DNA of 22,284 nucleotides from a virus (IMGVR_UViG_3300006790_000125:1-22284); one strand, 5' to 3'; counted from the stretch's first letter, positions 6,263 through 13,307 are shown. The notes: generated from the letters alone by a model not told the origin. Translations and numbers: made by a program.

Positions 6263-6435
6263 AGTAAAGCCTCATTCTAGTTATAGAAAATTTCTTGACT
6301 AAAGTTGGACAAACCAAGAATTATTTTGTAAAGTATTGACATATATATTGACAAGTAAGTCAAGTTGTTATTACTTTAAAATAGAACAAATCACCAATAT
6401 AAGTGTATTATGATACACTGGAATAAGGAGCCTAT
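6263..6435. promoter_or_regulatory. divergent control region with TTGAC repeats
   Basis: Gap between the divergent regulator and early operon. TTGAC occurs on the + strand at 6295, 6336 and 6348, and the last copy faces an inverted GTCAA at 6359-6363 (TTGAC-6 nt-GTCAA). ATTGACA is directly repeated 12 bp apart (6335 and 6347), giving two perfect -35 boxes. Matching -10 boxes are weak: TATTAC at 15 nt or TACTTT at 18 nt from the second. The TTGAC sites may double as repressor half-sites. A TATAAC on the minus strand near 6280 could serve the regulator gene. Confidence 0.55.
6402..6419. promoter_or_regulatory. 18-bp palindromic operator candidate
   Basis: AGTGTAT-TATG-ATACACT is a perfect 7-bp inverted repeat ending 17 bases before the first early gene's ATG, next to its AAGGAG site. 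It could be an operator or an mRNA hairpin controlling the ribosome binding site. Confidence 0.5.
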
Positions 6436-7104
6436 ATGGCCTTAATCAAAGAAAAAAGACCTCGAAAAACCGTAAACCCAAGAACGCTCTTACTATTCGG
6501 TCCGCCCAAGGTTGGAAAGACCACTATGCTATCTAATTTAGAAGATTGCCTAGTTATAGACACTGAGGAGGGTTCTCACCTATTGGAAGGTTTTTTCCAT
6601 GAAGTGAACTCACGGGATGATCTATTATCTTTTTACCAGGAAGCTAGTAATGGGCATGAATTTCAATTCTTTGCTCTAGATACTGTGGACAAGTTAGTGG
6701 AATGGACGGAAAAAGCTGTTTGCACAGAGTTTGCTGTGGAAAGCATTGCTGATCTTCCCTATGGAAAAGGGTTTGGTGAGGTTAGGACTCGTGTAATGAA
6801 TAATGTCAAAAAGCTATTGACACTTGCACCCCACATTATAATAGTGGGACATCGTAAGGTAGCAGCAGCTATTGACAATTCAAATGCGATTGAACCAGAA
6901 AGTCTCGATATATCTGGTAAACTAAAGAACATGATCATGGCGCATGCAGATGCAATTGGGTACATGTTCAGAGACGAAGATGATAGCTTAATGATATCAT
7001 TTAAAGGCGGGAAAGCACTTGAGGCTGGCTCGCGTTGCGAACATCTCAAAGGGAAAGTAATGCCCTTTGATTGGAACACTATCTACATAAAAGGAGAAAG
7101 CTAA
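6436..7104 (+). CDS. Sak4-like RecA-fold ATPase (AAA_24 type), single-strand annealing/recombination
   Basis: A 222-residue P-loop protein. Walker A is FGPPKVGKTT (residues 21-30) and a Walker B-like strand is FQFFALDTVD (Asp82). Further on come a core strand HIIIVGHRK and SLDISGKLKNMIMAHADAIGYMF, as seen in phage AAA_24/Sak4 proteins. These act with a single-stranded DNA-binding protein in annealing and recombination of phage DNA, and the next gene is a likely SSB. AAGGAG precedes the ATG. It is the first gene of the early operon and ends with a TAATG overlap into the next gene. The family call is from motif and context; an alternative is a generic DNA-repair ATPase. Confidence 0.78.
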   Translation: MALIKEKRPRKTVNPRTLLLFGPPKVGKTTMLSNLEDCLVIDTEEGSHLLEGFFHEVNSRDDLLSFYQEASNGHEFQFFALDTVDKLVEWTEKAVCTEFAVESIADLPYGKGFGEVRTRVMNNVKKLLTLAPHIIIVGHRKVAAAIDNSNAIEPESLDISGKLKNMIMAHADAIGYMFRDEDDSLMISFKGGKALEAGSRCEHLKGKVMPFDWNTIYIKGES

Positions 7105-7676
7105 TGGCTTTAACATTCGGACAATCATCAAATAGTAACTCTGAGGGTTACATGGGAAATGGTGTTTACGTTGATGAGGTGGAAATCAAATCAGCAGTAA
7201 ATGCAACAGAAGACGAAAAAGCAAAGGGTTTTGCTCGTGACATATCTATCAGAGTTGAGGTTAGGGTTTTAAAGAACGATTGGAATCGTACGCTTACCAT
7301 CGGCGGCAATTACAAGCGTGACCCCCAAACCAAAGAAATCATTGATTGGGGTGGCGCATTTAAATTAAAAGATTTATTTGCAGCTTGCCAAGCACCTGAA
7401 GAGATTGATGCCAATGGAGTTCCTTCACAGGCCATGCTTGACGCCTGTGTTGGTAAGAAACTCCTTACTCTTACTTATACCAATAACAATGGTAAGTATA
7501 GCACATGGAATAGTGTAACGTCTGCAGATCGTGATCCAGACAAGTTTGCTGCTTATTTCATGAGCCAAGTAAGGAAGGGTTATCCTAAAAACTACCAAGC
7601 ACCTAATTCAGAAGCGCAACCGCAGAATAGTACAGTCGCAACTGCAGTTCAATCTGTTTCTTCTGAGTCTCTGTAA
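7104..7676 (+). CDS. putative single-stranded DNA-binding protein
   Basis: A 190-residue protein with start chosen at the ATG that overlaps the previous stop (TAATG) and has AAGGAG eight bases upstream. An upstream in-frame ATG at 7071 lies inside the Sak4-like gene. Residues 20-130 alternate short strands (YVDEVEIKSA, DISIRVEVRVL, RTLTIGGNY, KKLLTLTYTN), consistent with an OB-like beta fold. The last 40 residues are low-complexity Ser/Gln/Ala, like a disordered SSB tail. Phage Sak4-type ATPases are usually paired with such an SSB, which is the main support. There is no direct motif proof, and it may belong to a phage DUF669/DUF2815-like group. Confidence 0.55.
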   Translation: MALTFGQSSNSNSEGYMGNGVYVDEVEIKSAVNATEDEKAKGFARDISIRVEVRVLKNDWNRTLTIGGNYKRDPQTKEIIDWGGAFKLKDLFAACQAPEEIDANGVPSQAMLDACVGKKLLTLTYTNNNGKYSTWNSVTSADRDPDKFAAYFMSQVRKGYPKNYQAPNSEAQPQNSTVATAVQSVSSESL

Positions 7677-7679
7677 ATC

Positions 7680-7964
7680 ATGTCTCAAATAACTATTGAG
7701 CATGCACTAAGCGAATACCTGCGTTACCGTTTAACGGTAAACGCAGGTTACATTGCTAGTCACGAAATGGAACATGCAAGAAATTGGATTCGCGATCGAT
7801 ATAATCGATTACATACAGTAGACTCAATTAGCCGTGCATGGCGCCATTTAAGAGAAACAGGAAAAGTTAGGACACGTGAAGAGCGTATTCCAGGTAAAAA
7901 AGAATTGACCTGGAAAATTCTAGAAGTAGGTAATAACACACCACATCGCTTGCGACTAAGATAG
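7680..7964 (+). CDS. winged-helix/HTH-like small protein, 94 aa
   Basis: A 94-residue basic protein. Residues 44-80 (HTVDSISRAWRHLRETGKV followed by RTREERIPGKKELTWKIL) resemble the recognition helix and wing of small phage winged-helix proteins, where a helix leads to a G-(K/I)-hydrophobic turn and a beta wing. It lies three bases after the SSB-like gene and eight before the primase-helicase. The ATG has no clear Shine-Dalgarno sequence, so it may rely on translational coupling. A 14-bp inverted repeat falls inside its 5' end. A role in replication initiation or regulation is possible but not shown. Confidence 0.6.
   Translation: MSQITIEHALSEYLRYRLTVNAGYIASHEMEHARNWIRDRYNRLHTVDSISRAWRHLRETGKVRTREERIPGKKELTWKILEVGNNTPHRLRLR
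7717..7748. repeat. inverted repeat inside HTH gene, 14-15 bp arms
   Basis: ACCTGCGTTACCGTT and AACGGTAAACGCAGGT pair with a single bulged A and almost no loop. It lies just upstream of the primase-helicase gene and 40 bp into a DNA-binding protein gene. It could be a binding site, an origin component or an mRNA hairpin. Confidence 0.5.
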
Positions 7965-7972
7965 GGGTAAAC

Positions 7973-9751
7973 GTGTTTGAACCTTCTAAGTATATAGAAG
8001 TAGCTGTTGGCTCAACTGTAAATAGAAATCAAGCCATCCCTCTAGATAAACTATCTGAATATGTAAATGGACAAGAACTCTATAGATCATATTATACCTT
8101 CAATGCAGACTTCCCTAAGCATCTAGAAACATTTAAAACTGTAAAATCCTTCAAAGGACCTTGCTACCTAGATCGTATCATCTTAGATATAGATAAAGGC
8201 AGTAATACAGATGAATATGTCTTAGATCGCACCAGGGAATCTATACGCAATATGATTGATGGACTAGAGATACCTGAGTCTTATATCCATCCCTGGTTCT
8301 CAGGAAGTGGATATCACATTCACTTGCCAAACATATTTGGATTTGAACCCTCAAAGGACTTGCCCAATATCGTAAAAGAAACACTTACACGATACTTTCC
8401 AGAAGCAGATCCTAGTATCTATGACCGCACACGAATAATTCGCGTTGGCTGGACAAAGAATACAAAAACAGGGCTCTATAAAACACCATTCACGATTAAA
8501 GAAATCATGAATTTTTCGTGGATGAAAATCCATGAAGAATCTGAGAAACCTTTTCGTCAGGTAGTTAGAGAAAAAGAAGATTATACCACCCTCTTTGAAC
8601 CTATCTACCCTACTAAAAGCAATAACCGTGACTATGGATCATCCAATACCAGTCAAGTAGAAGTATCTGCAATTGCACCTTGTGTGCAAAAGATGTATAA
8701 CGAAGGTCCGCAAAAAGGAAGACGGCATACCACCATTCTTCGAATGGTGAGCTACTACCGTAGACACGGACTTCCAGAGCATGCAGTTCGCTCTATTATT
8801 AATGATTGGGTACCTGACCTGGAAGAAAAAGAGAGAGAAAATATTATTCGCTCTTGTTTTGCAGGTGGGTACAGGTATGGCTGTCATGACAAATTGATGG
8901 ATAAGTATTGTGACCCTAAATGCATTTACTATCCCAGTAAAGCAAAGGGAAACGACCCACTGGTTGCAGTTCTTTCTGCTGAAGACATGGAAAAGAGATA
9001 TGTGCAAAGGATCCGCAATAATCTCCATGAGCATGGGTTCAACTTGAAAGATATCTATCCATCAGTTAATACTGACTATTGGTTCTTGCCAAATGAATTA
9101 TCCATTTTATTGGGAGATACAGGACTCGGTAAGACTGCGCTTATGCAGAACATTGTTTTGCGAGCAAAGCTACCTACCCTCTGGCTCTCATTAGAATGTG
9201 ATGAATTTCTCATGTATAGAAGATTCCTGCAGATCGACAAATCAAAAACCGCACTTGAAGTTGATGATCACTACCAAAAGAACTCCTTCATGGAGAAGGA
9301 TATTGATTACATTCAATGTTTGACGGTTCCACCTACCATCGAAGCTGTAAAGCATTTGGTGGCAGAAATAGAACCAAAGATATTGGTTATTGATACAATA
9401 GATGGGCTTGGATCCGCACAGTATATATCAGACAGTATGGTAAAGACAGACCATATTATTCAGGGATTAAGACAGATAGTTTCATCTCAGAATATTATCG
9501 TGTTTGGCGTTGCCCACATTACAAAGTCTGGTAGTCGAGATGGTCGTTTGGATGTGCATGCAGCAAAGCACTCTTCTTCTATTGCTCAAAAAGCCGATAA
9601 AGTAATGGCAATTGAGGGAGTAAGAGACTCACAGCTACGCGTTTTCAGATCTCTGAAATCCAGAGATGCTGACAACTTTGAAACTACACTAGAGTACAAT
9701 CCTTTGTACTTCCAGTTTAACGAATTAAATCAGGACCTGGCGAGCCCATAG
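7973..9751 (+). CDS. bifunctional primase-helicase (AEP primase + DnaB-like RecA helicase)
   Basis: A 592-residue replication protein with a GTG start (GGGG six bases upstream). The N-terminal half shows archaeo-eukaryotic primase motifs: LDIDKG (D72, D74), SGSGYHIHLPN (H115, H117) and DRTRIIRVGW (about 151-160). A PriCT-like helical segment (HTTILRMVSYYRRHGLPEHAVRSII) follows. Cysteines C304, C313 and C317 (CX8CX3C) may bind zinc. The C-terminal half is a RecA/DnaB helicase: Walker A GDTGLGKTAL (381-390), Walker B ILVIDTIDGLG (about 470-480), and a DnaB-like FGVAHITKSGSRDGRLDV-AAKHSSSIAQKADKV tail with the glutamine/arginine region. It should unwind the fork and lay primers for phage DNA. 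No DNA polymerase is in the window. A strong hairpin overlaps its stop codon. Confidence 0.88.
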   Translation: MFEPSKYIEVAVGSTVNRNQAIPLDKLSEYVNGQELYRSYYTFNADFPKHLETFKTVKSFKGPCYLDRIILDIDKGSNTDEYVLDRTRESIRNMIDGLEIPESYIHPWFSGSGYHIHLPNIFGFEPSKDLPNIVKETLTRYFPEADPSIYDRTRIIRVGWTKNTKTGLYKTPFTIKEIMNFSWMKIHEESEKPFRQVVREKEDYTTLFEPIYPTKSNNRDYGSSNTSQVEVSAIAPCVQKMYNEGPQKGRRHTTILRMVSYYRRHGLPEHAVRSIINDWVPDLEEKERENIIRSCFAGGYRYGCHDKLMDKYCDPKCIYYPSKAKGNDPLVAVLSAEDMEKRYVQRIRNNLHEHGFNLKDIYPSVNTDYWFLPNELSILLGDTGLGKTALMQNIVLRAKLPTLWLSLECDEFLMYRRFLQIDKSKTALEVDDHYQKNSFMEKDIDYIQCLTVPPTIEAVKHLVAEIEPKILVIDTIDGLGSAQYISDSMVKTDHIIQGLRQIVSSQNIIVFGVAHITKSGSRDGRLDVHAAKHSSSIAQKADKVMAIEGVRDSQLRVFRSLKSRDADNFETTLEYNPLYFQFNELNQDLASP

Positions 9752-9763
9752 GCGAGCCAGGTC
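9734..9763 (+). promoter_or_regulatory. hairpin with tandem G-A internal loop spanning primase-helicase stop codon
   Basis: GACCTGGC-GA-GCC-CATA-GGC-GA-GCCAGGTC: an 8-bp stem, a symmetric GA/GA internal loop able to form tandem sheared pairs, a 3-bp stem and a tetraloop. The stop codon is in the loop region. No T-run follows, so it is an RNA-structure or processing element rather than a terminator. Confidence 0.55.
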
Positions 9764-9780
9764 TATACCGAGGAAAGAGT

Positions 9781-10332
9781 ATGGAAAATACAGTAATAGA
9801 TACCCGTCTAACCTCCTACGAACTATTAGATGAGTACTTTGATGCACATCTTGAATTACAGATGGAGGAAGATGAAGAAACAAAAGTAGCCTTGCAAGAA
9901 AGGGTGGATGAAATCACAGAAGTCATTGCTGAGAAAATAGAAAACATTGAACATGTTTTAGTAAAGAAAGACTTAATCATTAATCAAATCAATGCACAAA
10001 TAGCTGTTTATCAAGAAGTATTAAATAAACTTAGAAAAAAATCAACAGCAGCAACCAGCGCTTGGAAATATTTAGAATCTCTAATCATTACCTTAGTGGA
10101 TAATGTCGGTAAGCAAAATGGCAGTAAGACAACTGTCGAAAAAAATGGATTCCGATTTACCACATTTGAGTCTAATGGACCTTTAGAAATTACAGATCCT
10201 GATAACATCCCACAGGAATATACCCGTATTAAGACAGAGGTAGATAAATCTCGTCTTAGGAGAGATCTTATCGCCAATGGTGACACAGATTATGCATTAG
10301 TGCCAAAAGTAAAACGACTGAGGATATCATGA
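9781..10332 (+). CDS. Sipho_Gp157-family protein
   Basis: A 183-residue protein resembling phage Gp157-type proteins. It has an acidic N-terminal coiled coil (about 15-100, YELLDEYFDAHLELQ..., EIIAEKIENIEHVLV-like heptads, then IAVYQEVLNKLRKK), followed by a TTVEKNGFRFTTFESNGPLEI beta segment and a D-x-IP-E-Y-x-R-IKTEVDKSRLRRDL end, typical of the family. Members occur beside phage single-strand annealing and replication genes. Their biochemical role is not settled; resistance to infection has been suggested for the original Streptococcus phage protein. GAGG lies before the ATG, and the stop overlaps the next start (ATGA). Confidence 0.78.
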   Translation: MENTVIDTRLTSYELLDEYFDAHLELQMEEDEETKVALQERVDEITEVIAEKIENIEHVLVKKDLIINQINAQIAVYQEVLNKLRKKSTAATSAWKYLESLIITLVDNVGKQNGSKTTVEKNGFRFTTFESNGPLEITDPDNIPQEYTRIKTEVDKSRLRRDLIANGDTDYALVPKVKRLRIS

Positions 10333-10508
10333 GGTTTTTTGAAATCACTCAGCATAATTCCGACGCAATTACAGGGATCCGCATTGGTTTCCTATGGCTG
10401 TTCTATGTGACAATAACTCACAATCACAATAAAGGAAATCATCTATCTGTAGGTTTTGGAATCTCTAAAGCAGAAATGGCACTTCAACTTAGCCTTTGGA
10501 GTCTCTAA
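10329..10508 (+). CDS. small hypothetical protein, 59 aa
   Basis: Starts at the ATGA overlapping the Gp157-like stop. The 59-residue product begins MRFFEITQHNSDAITGIRIG, continues with a hydrophobic FLWLFYVTIT stretch, and then has a His/Asn-rich HNHNKGNHLS motif and an amphipathic end. It has no cysteine and no full-length membrane helix. Family not recognised. It is supported as coding by stop-start coupling on both sides: the next gene starts one base after its stop. Confidence 0.6.
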   Translation: MRFFEITQHNSDAITGIRIGFLWLFYVTITHNHNKGNHLSVGFGISKAEMALQLSLWSL

Positions 10509-10509
10509 C

Positions 10510-10692
10510 ATGGGAAATGCACTTATTAAAGTTTCCTTTGACATTGAAGATTCAAAACTCATCAGAGAAGCTCTCATGAATCACATTATTAATTTGGAAA
10601 TTAATAATGGGTCTAAGGATACGATCCAAAAACTACAAGAACTTGTGGATCAGATGCCTGAAACACTCAATGGAGTTAATAACAATGGCTAG
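10510..10692 (+). CDS. small hypothetical protein, 60 aa
   Basis: The ATG at 10510 is preferred: it follows the previous stop by one base and has GGAG about nine bases upstream. A longer TTG-initiated reading from 10456 would overlap the previous gene. The product (MGNALIKVSFDIEDSKLIRE...) shows one beta strand followed by two helices. Function unknown. It overlaps the resolvase gene by 8 bases, so the two are likely translated in concert. Confidence 0.55.
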   Translation: MGNALIKVSFDIEDSKLIREALMNHIINLEINNGSKDTIQKLQELVDQMPETLNGVNNNG

Positions 10693-10999
10693 TAAATCAA
10701 AGCGAAAAGGAACAAGGTTTGAAAATGAAATTGTTAAAATCCTTAATGAGCATGATATCAAAGCTGTTCGTGCTTGGGGTAGTAACGGCAAATCACTGGG
10801 CTTTGAGGAAGATGTTGATATTCTGGTCAAAAAGTTCGGTGGAGTTACCGACTTCAAAATACAAGCAAAAAGAAGAGCGGCCTTACCTGCATATTTAAAA
10901 TTGGGTAGTTGCGATGCAGTTGTCATTAGAGAGGATAGAGAAGTTCCTATGGTACTTATGCCATTGATGGATCTCGTGGGCATTTTATCTGAGAAATAG
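10685..10999 (+). CDS. PDDEXK-type Holliday junction resolvase-like nuclease
   Basis: A 104-residue protein of the Hjc-like phage resolvase type. Residues 6-16 (KRKGTRFENEI) carry the N-terminal Glu helix (E13/E15). RAWGSNGKSLG leads to EEDVDILV (D43/D45), and IQAKRRAALPAYL gives the QxK form of the (E/Q)xK catalytic pair (Q60, K62), followed by a CDAVVIRED strand. The first ATG that keeps the motif intact is used; it overlaps the previous gene by 8 bases. It would resolve branched recombination or replication intermediates of phage DNA, fitting the Sak4/SSB/primase module upstream. Other VRR-NUC-like nucleases are possible. Confidence 0.8.
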   Translation: MASKSKRKGTRFENEIVKILNEHDIKAVRAWGSNGKSLGFEEDVDILVKKFGGVTDFKIQAKRRAALPAYLKLGSCDAVVIREDREVPMVLMPLMDLVGILSEK

Positions 11000-11001
11000 A
11001 A

Positions 11002-11083
11002 TTAGGGAGTAAAAGGTATAGAGCGCTTAATAAATAGATATGCCCCTATCTTAATACCGATTGCGATTTATACAGCTCCCTAA
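11002..11083 (+). ncRNA. possible small structured RNA in 198-bp gap
   Basis: TTAGGGAG (11002-11009) pairs with CTCCCTAA (11076-11083), enclosing GGTAT/ATACC and AGATA/TATCT hairpins. A further imperfect AGGC..ACTC/GAGT..GCCT hairpin follows near 11126-11155. It could be a leader or small RNA before the downstream accessory genes. No family is recognised. Confidence 0.3.
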
Positions 11084-11197
11084 ACTTATTGTGGAGTAAA
11101 GTGGATCTCTTCAATACTAGGGAAGAGGCTTACTCGATAAAGTGAGTGAGGCCTGTTGGTTGGCACTTTCAGGTCTCACACAATATGGAAAGATAAA

Positions 11198-11401
11198 ATG
11201 CGGGAACAATCACATACCACTGTAACCGTCGAATTTCCAATCAAAGATGAGTATCTTAGTTTAGATACTCAATATCTCTTTGAGATTATTCGGCAAAAAA
11301 TATCAGATGCGATGGAAATTAGCGTTGATGATGTATGGATAAAATCTATCAACTCTATCACAGAGTATGATATGGGTAAGGAAGTTACGGGAGAAGCATG
11401 A
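11198..11401 (+). CDS. hypothetical protein, 67 aa
   Basis: Start set at the ATG at 11198, with a weak GGAAAG upstream. A longer TTG reading from 11156 would run into the structured leader. The 67-residue product has an N-terminal beta strand (TTVTVEFPIKDEYLSL), a helix (TQYLFEIIRQKISDAM) and a DVWIKSINSITEYDMGKEV end. This suggests a small alpha-beta fold. Its function is not recognised. It overlaps the next start by four bases (ATGA). Confidence 0.55.
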   Translation: MREQSHTTVTVEFPIKDEYLSLDTQYLFEIIRQKISDAMEISVDDVWIKSINSITEYDMGKEVTGEA

Positions 11402-11625
11402 AGATTAAGCTCCTAGCCCAGAAAGAATGTGCCAATTACTTCAATGGAAAGTGTATAGCACAAAATAAAGACTGTTGGGTCTCGGAGGCTAGATGCGGAT
11501 ATTTTGAGACAACAGTTATTCCAGGTGTTGATCGTAGTGATCACCCAGATTACACCAAATACAAAAGCGCTATTGTAAACTACAGAAACAATATTCAGTA
11601 TGTTGAATCTGACATACAGAAATAA
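11398..11625 (+). CDS. small cysteine-rich phage protein, 75 aa
   Basis: A 75-residue protein with four spaced cysteines (C11, C19, C26, C33; CX7CX6CX6C) in ECANYFNGKCIAQNKDC...RCGYFET. This arrangement recurs in small phage and mobile-element proteins of unknown function that also share the YFE-x-x-V-x-P continuation (YFETTVIPGV here). The cysteines probably bind a metal ion or form a compact core. It starts at an ATGA overlap with the upstream gene. Confidence 0.6.
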   Translation: MKIKLLAQKECANYFNGKCIAQNKDCWVSEARCGYFETTVIPGVDRSDHPDYTKYKSAIVNYRNNIQYVESDIQK

Positions 11626-11654
11626 TCTATCACATTAAATAGAGGTATTGAATA

Positions 11655-11825
11655 GTGAAAAAACTAAACAAACCATTCAAATGCCCATCTTGCAATCGTG
11701 TTCACCAGCGCGAAGATAAAAGCCTTATTGCATGTTCTACCTATTTTCCAGACTTCCCTTCTTATGGACTTGAAAAGAGAAAATGTGAGGAGTGCGTTGA
11801 TAAAAAAGAAAAGGTAATAGCATGA
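11655..11825 (+). CDS. small zinc-ribbon protein, 56 aa
   Basis: GTG start with GAGG about nine bases upstream. The 56-residue product has CPSC (C10, C13) and CEEC (C44, C47), a two-knuckle zinc-ribbon arrangement, in a Lys-rich background, plus a single C27. It probably binds zinc and nucleic acid or protein. It overlaps the next start by four bases (ATGA), part of a tightly coupled string of small accessory genes. No specific family assigned. Confidence 0.6.
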   Translation: MKKLNKPFKCPSCNRVHQREDKSLIACSTYFPDFPSYGLEKRKCEECVDKKEKVIA

Positions 11826-12061
11826 ATGAAGATTTTTCAGCGAGAGCTGGACGACTGCTCAGTGAATATAGCGGTGGCAATGTCGGCATAGTACAAATTA
11901 AGTACCTGGTAGATATACTCTTATTTTGCAAAAATGTTGATAAAACCTATAAGATGCCAGTCCCACCCAAGGATCTGTCCAAAGAATGGACTTTTAATGA
12001 CTGGTGTGATTACGTAGATGCCACATGGGCAAGAAAGGAATCAGAAAATGCAAGCACTTAA
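11822..12061 (+). CDS. hypothetical protein, 79 aa
   Basis: A 79-residue, mostly helical protein (MNEDFSARAGRLLSEYSGGNVG ... VDILLFCKNVDKTYKMPVPPKDL ... FNDWCDYVDATWAR), Trp- and Asp-rich at the C-terminus. It starts at the ATGA overlap with the zinc-ribbon gene, and its 3' end overlaps the following gene. Not recognised; coding is supported by coupling and lack of alternatives in this stretch. Confidence 0.55.
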   Translation: MNEDFSARAGRLLSEYSGGNVGIVQIKYLVDILLFCKNVDKTYKMPVPPKDLSKEWTFNDWCDYVDATWARKESENAST

Positions 12062-12407
12062 CCTGATTCAGTCCCAGTTACTCCATGTTGTTAGTATTGT
12101 ATTGCAACCAAAATACCGAACCGACTTACTGGATGACTATATTGACAATCTTGAAAAGCTTGGATATGTAACCAGGGATAGGGAAAGCTTTAAATTTACT
12201 CAAAAAGGAATTGAAGCATTTCCATTTGGCCGCGCAATAAACATACGGGATAAAATCATTAACGATTTTATCCCTGAAGAGCTTTGCGATCATTTAAATA
12301 CAATTGAACATGCAGCAGAAGAAGATACGCATGTTACCGAATCCAATACTTGCATGGATTGCAATATAGAATTACCAATTCGGGAACCAAATATGGAGCG
12401 ATTATAA
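12048..12407 (+). CDS. putative winged-helix protein with CxxC tail, 119 aa
   Basis: The ATG at 12048 is favoured by AAGGA eight bases upstream over an in-frame ATG at 12018. Residues about 20-60 (LLDDYIDNLEKLGYVTRDRESFKFTQKGIEAF) match the helix-helix-wing pattern of winged-helix domains, in which a recognition helix ends at LGYV and a beta wing follows. The C-terminus has a lone CMDC pair (HVTESNTCMDCNIELPI), maybe half of a metal site completed by dimerisation. Likely a small DNA-binding accessory. It overlaps the next gene by one base (TAATG). Confidence 0.5.
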   Translation: MQALNLIQSQLLHVVSIVLQPKYRTDLLDDYIDNLEKLGYVTRDRESFKFTQKGIEAFPFGRAINIRDKIINDFIPEELCDHLNTIEHAAEEDTHVTESNTCMDCNIELPIREPNMERL

Positions 12408-12529
12408 TGGACGCATTGGTGAAATTATCAGGTAGTCTGTTTATTGGTGGATTAGGTATAGTATTTACAGCCTTCGGGCTTATGTTTATTATCCTCATGA
12501 TTGATGAGGTTATTAAGCATTTTAAATAG
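12407..12529 (+). CDS. 40-aa single-pass membrane peptide
   Basis: Begins at the TAATG overlap with the upstream stop. The 40 residues are a short amphipathic head (MDALVKLSGS), about 22 hydrophobic residues (LFIGGLGIVFTAFGLMFIIL) and a charged end (MIDEVIKHFK). This is a clear transmembrane helix. Its stop overlaps the GTG of the next gene. Function unknown; similar in size to the membrane peptide at 833 but not similar in sequence. Confidence 0.6.
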   Translation: MDALVKLSGSLFIGGLGIVFTAFGLMFIILMIDEVIKHFK

Positions 12530-13029
12530 TGCCCCTTCCACACCACTGTATAGACTGCGATAAACCAGTTACAGGCGGTGCATACATTTGCGCTGCCTGT
12601 ACTGAACCTACAACAGCAGATAAATATAACGAGGAGTATATGAAGTTCAAATTAGCTGAAGACTTCAGCAACGGTACTCTACCAACAGATAACGAAATTG
12701 TATCCAAAATGGAAGCAGCTTATCCAAAATCTACTGGAGAGTTTAAGAAAATACAGAAAGAGCAATATGAGCTCTTTTGCAAAAAACAGCATGACTATGG
12801 TCCTGGGAATATATCCGTAGGAACGCAGCTGCTCAATAAACAAGAAATAGAACTTTCCTTAACAGGATTATGGTTCAGAATGAATGATAAGATTCAAAGA
12901 ATCAAAAATCTGCTTATTGGAAAGCAATCTCAAGCTGTAGCCGATGAACCTATGGATGACTCATTCCTGGATCTATCCAATTACGGTATTATGGCTACAA
13001 TTGTTAAGAGAGGAAAATGGGGAAAATAA
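12529..13029 (+). CDS. zinc-ribbon plus DUF1599/Nmad1-like protein
   Basis: The GTG start overlaps the previous stop (TAGTG). The N-terminus has CIDC and CAAC (C7, C10, C21, C24), a small zinc ribbon. From about residue 75 the sequence matches the DUF1599-type pattern, with KKQHDYGPGNIS, then LTGLWFRMNDKIQRIKNLL, then a DSFLDLSNYGIMATI end. This is a helical group linked to nucleotide modification or NTP-pyrophosphatase-like activity. An internal ATG at 12640 has its own GAGGAG, so the ribbon-less 129-residue form may also be made, or the ribbon may be a separately evolved N-terminal addition. Possible role: altering nucleotide pools or base modification during infection. Confidence 0.65.
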   Translation: MPLPHHCIDCDKPVTGGAYICAACTEPTTADKYNEEYMKFKLAEDFSNGTLPTDNEIVSKMEAAYPKSTGEFKKIQKEQYELFCKKQHDYGPGNISVGTQLLNKQEIELSLTGLWFRMNDKIQRIKNLLIGKQSQAVADEPMDDSFLDLSNYGIMATIVKRGKWGK

Positions 13030-13307
13030 TGGAAAGAGAAAACCCGATTGATTATTGCGAGTATAAAATGGATTTACTCTGCAATCAAGAATTAGAATAC
13101 AAATATTTGGTATTCAAGGTTACTAAGGGATCACATCTAAATCATTTTGACGTGTATTTAGATACTAGTGAGGATATACATCAAACCAATGAATCAGATG
13201 AGGATGTCATATTGGGAGAAGAAGTGCCCATGAATCAATTGAAAAAACTCTATCAATTTTTAGGGTTTGCTTTAAACCTGCAGACAGAAGAAAGTGAGGT
13301 GGAGTGA
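13029..13307 (+). CDS. hypothetical acidic protein, 92 aa, ends EESEVE
   Basis: Start chosen at the ATG overlapping the previous stop (TAATG), with GGGG six bases upstream; an ATG four codons earlier is alternative. The product is acidic and beta-rich in the middle (YKYLVFKVTKGSHLNHFDVYLDTSEDI) with a C-terminal helix (MNQLKKLYQFLGFALNLQ) and the tail EESEVE, shared with the next protein. Function unknown. Confidence 0.55.
   Translation: MERENPIDYCEYKMDLLCNQELEYKYLVFKVTKGSHLNHFDVYLDTSEDIHQTNESDEDVILGEEVPMNQLKKLYQFLGFALNLQTEESEVE

Noticed and set aside
6295-6363. CRISPR-like or iteron array from repeated TTGAC
   Set aside because: Units are only 5-7 bases, irregularly spaced and few; better explained as -35 boxes or operator half-sites.
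11095-11165. A second tRNA in the gap before 11198
   Set aside because: Only one imperfect hairpin forms; no T arm, anticodon arm or acceptor pairing.
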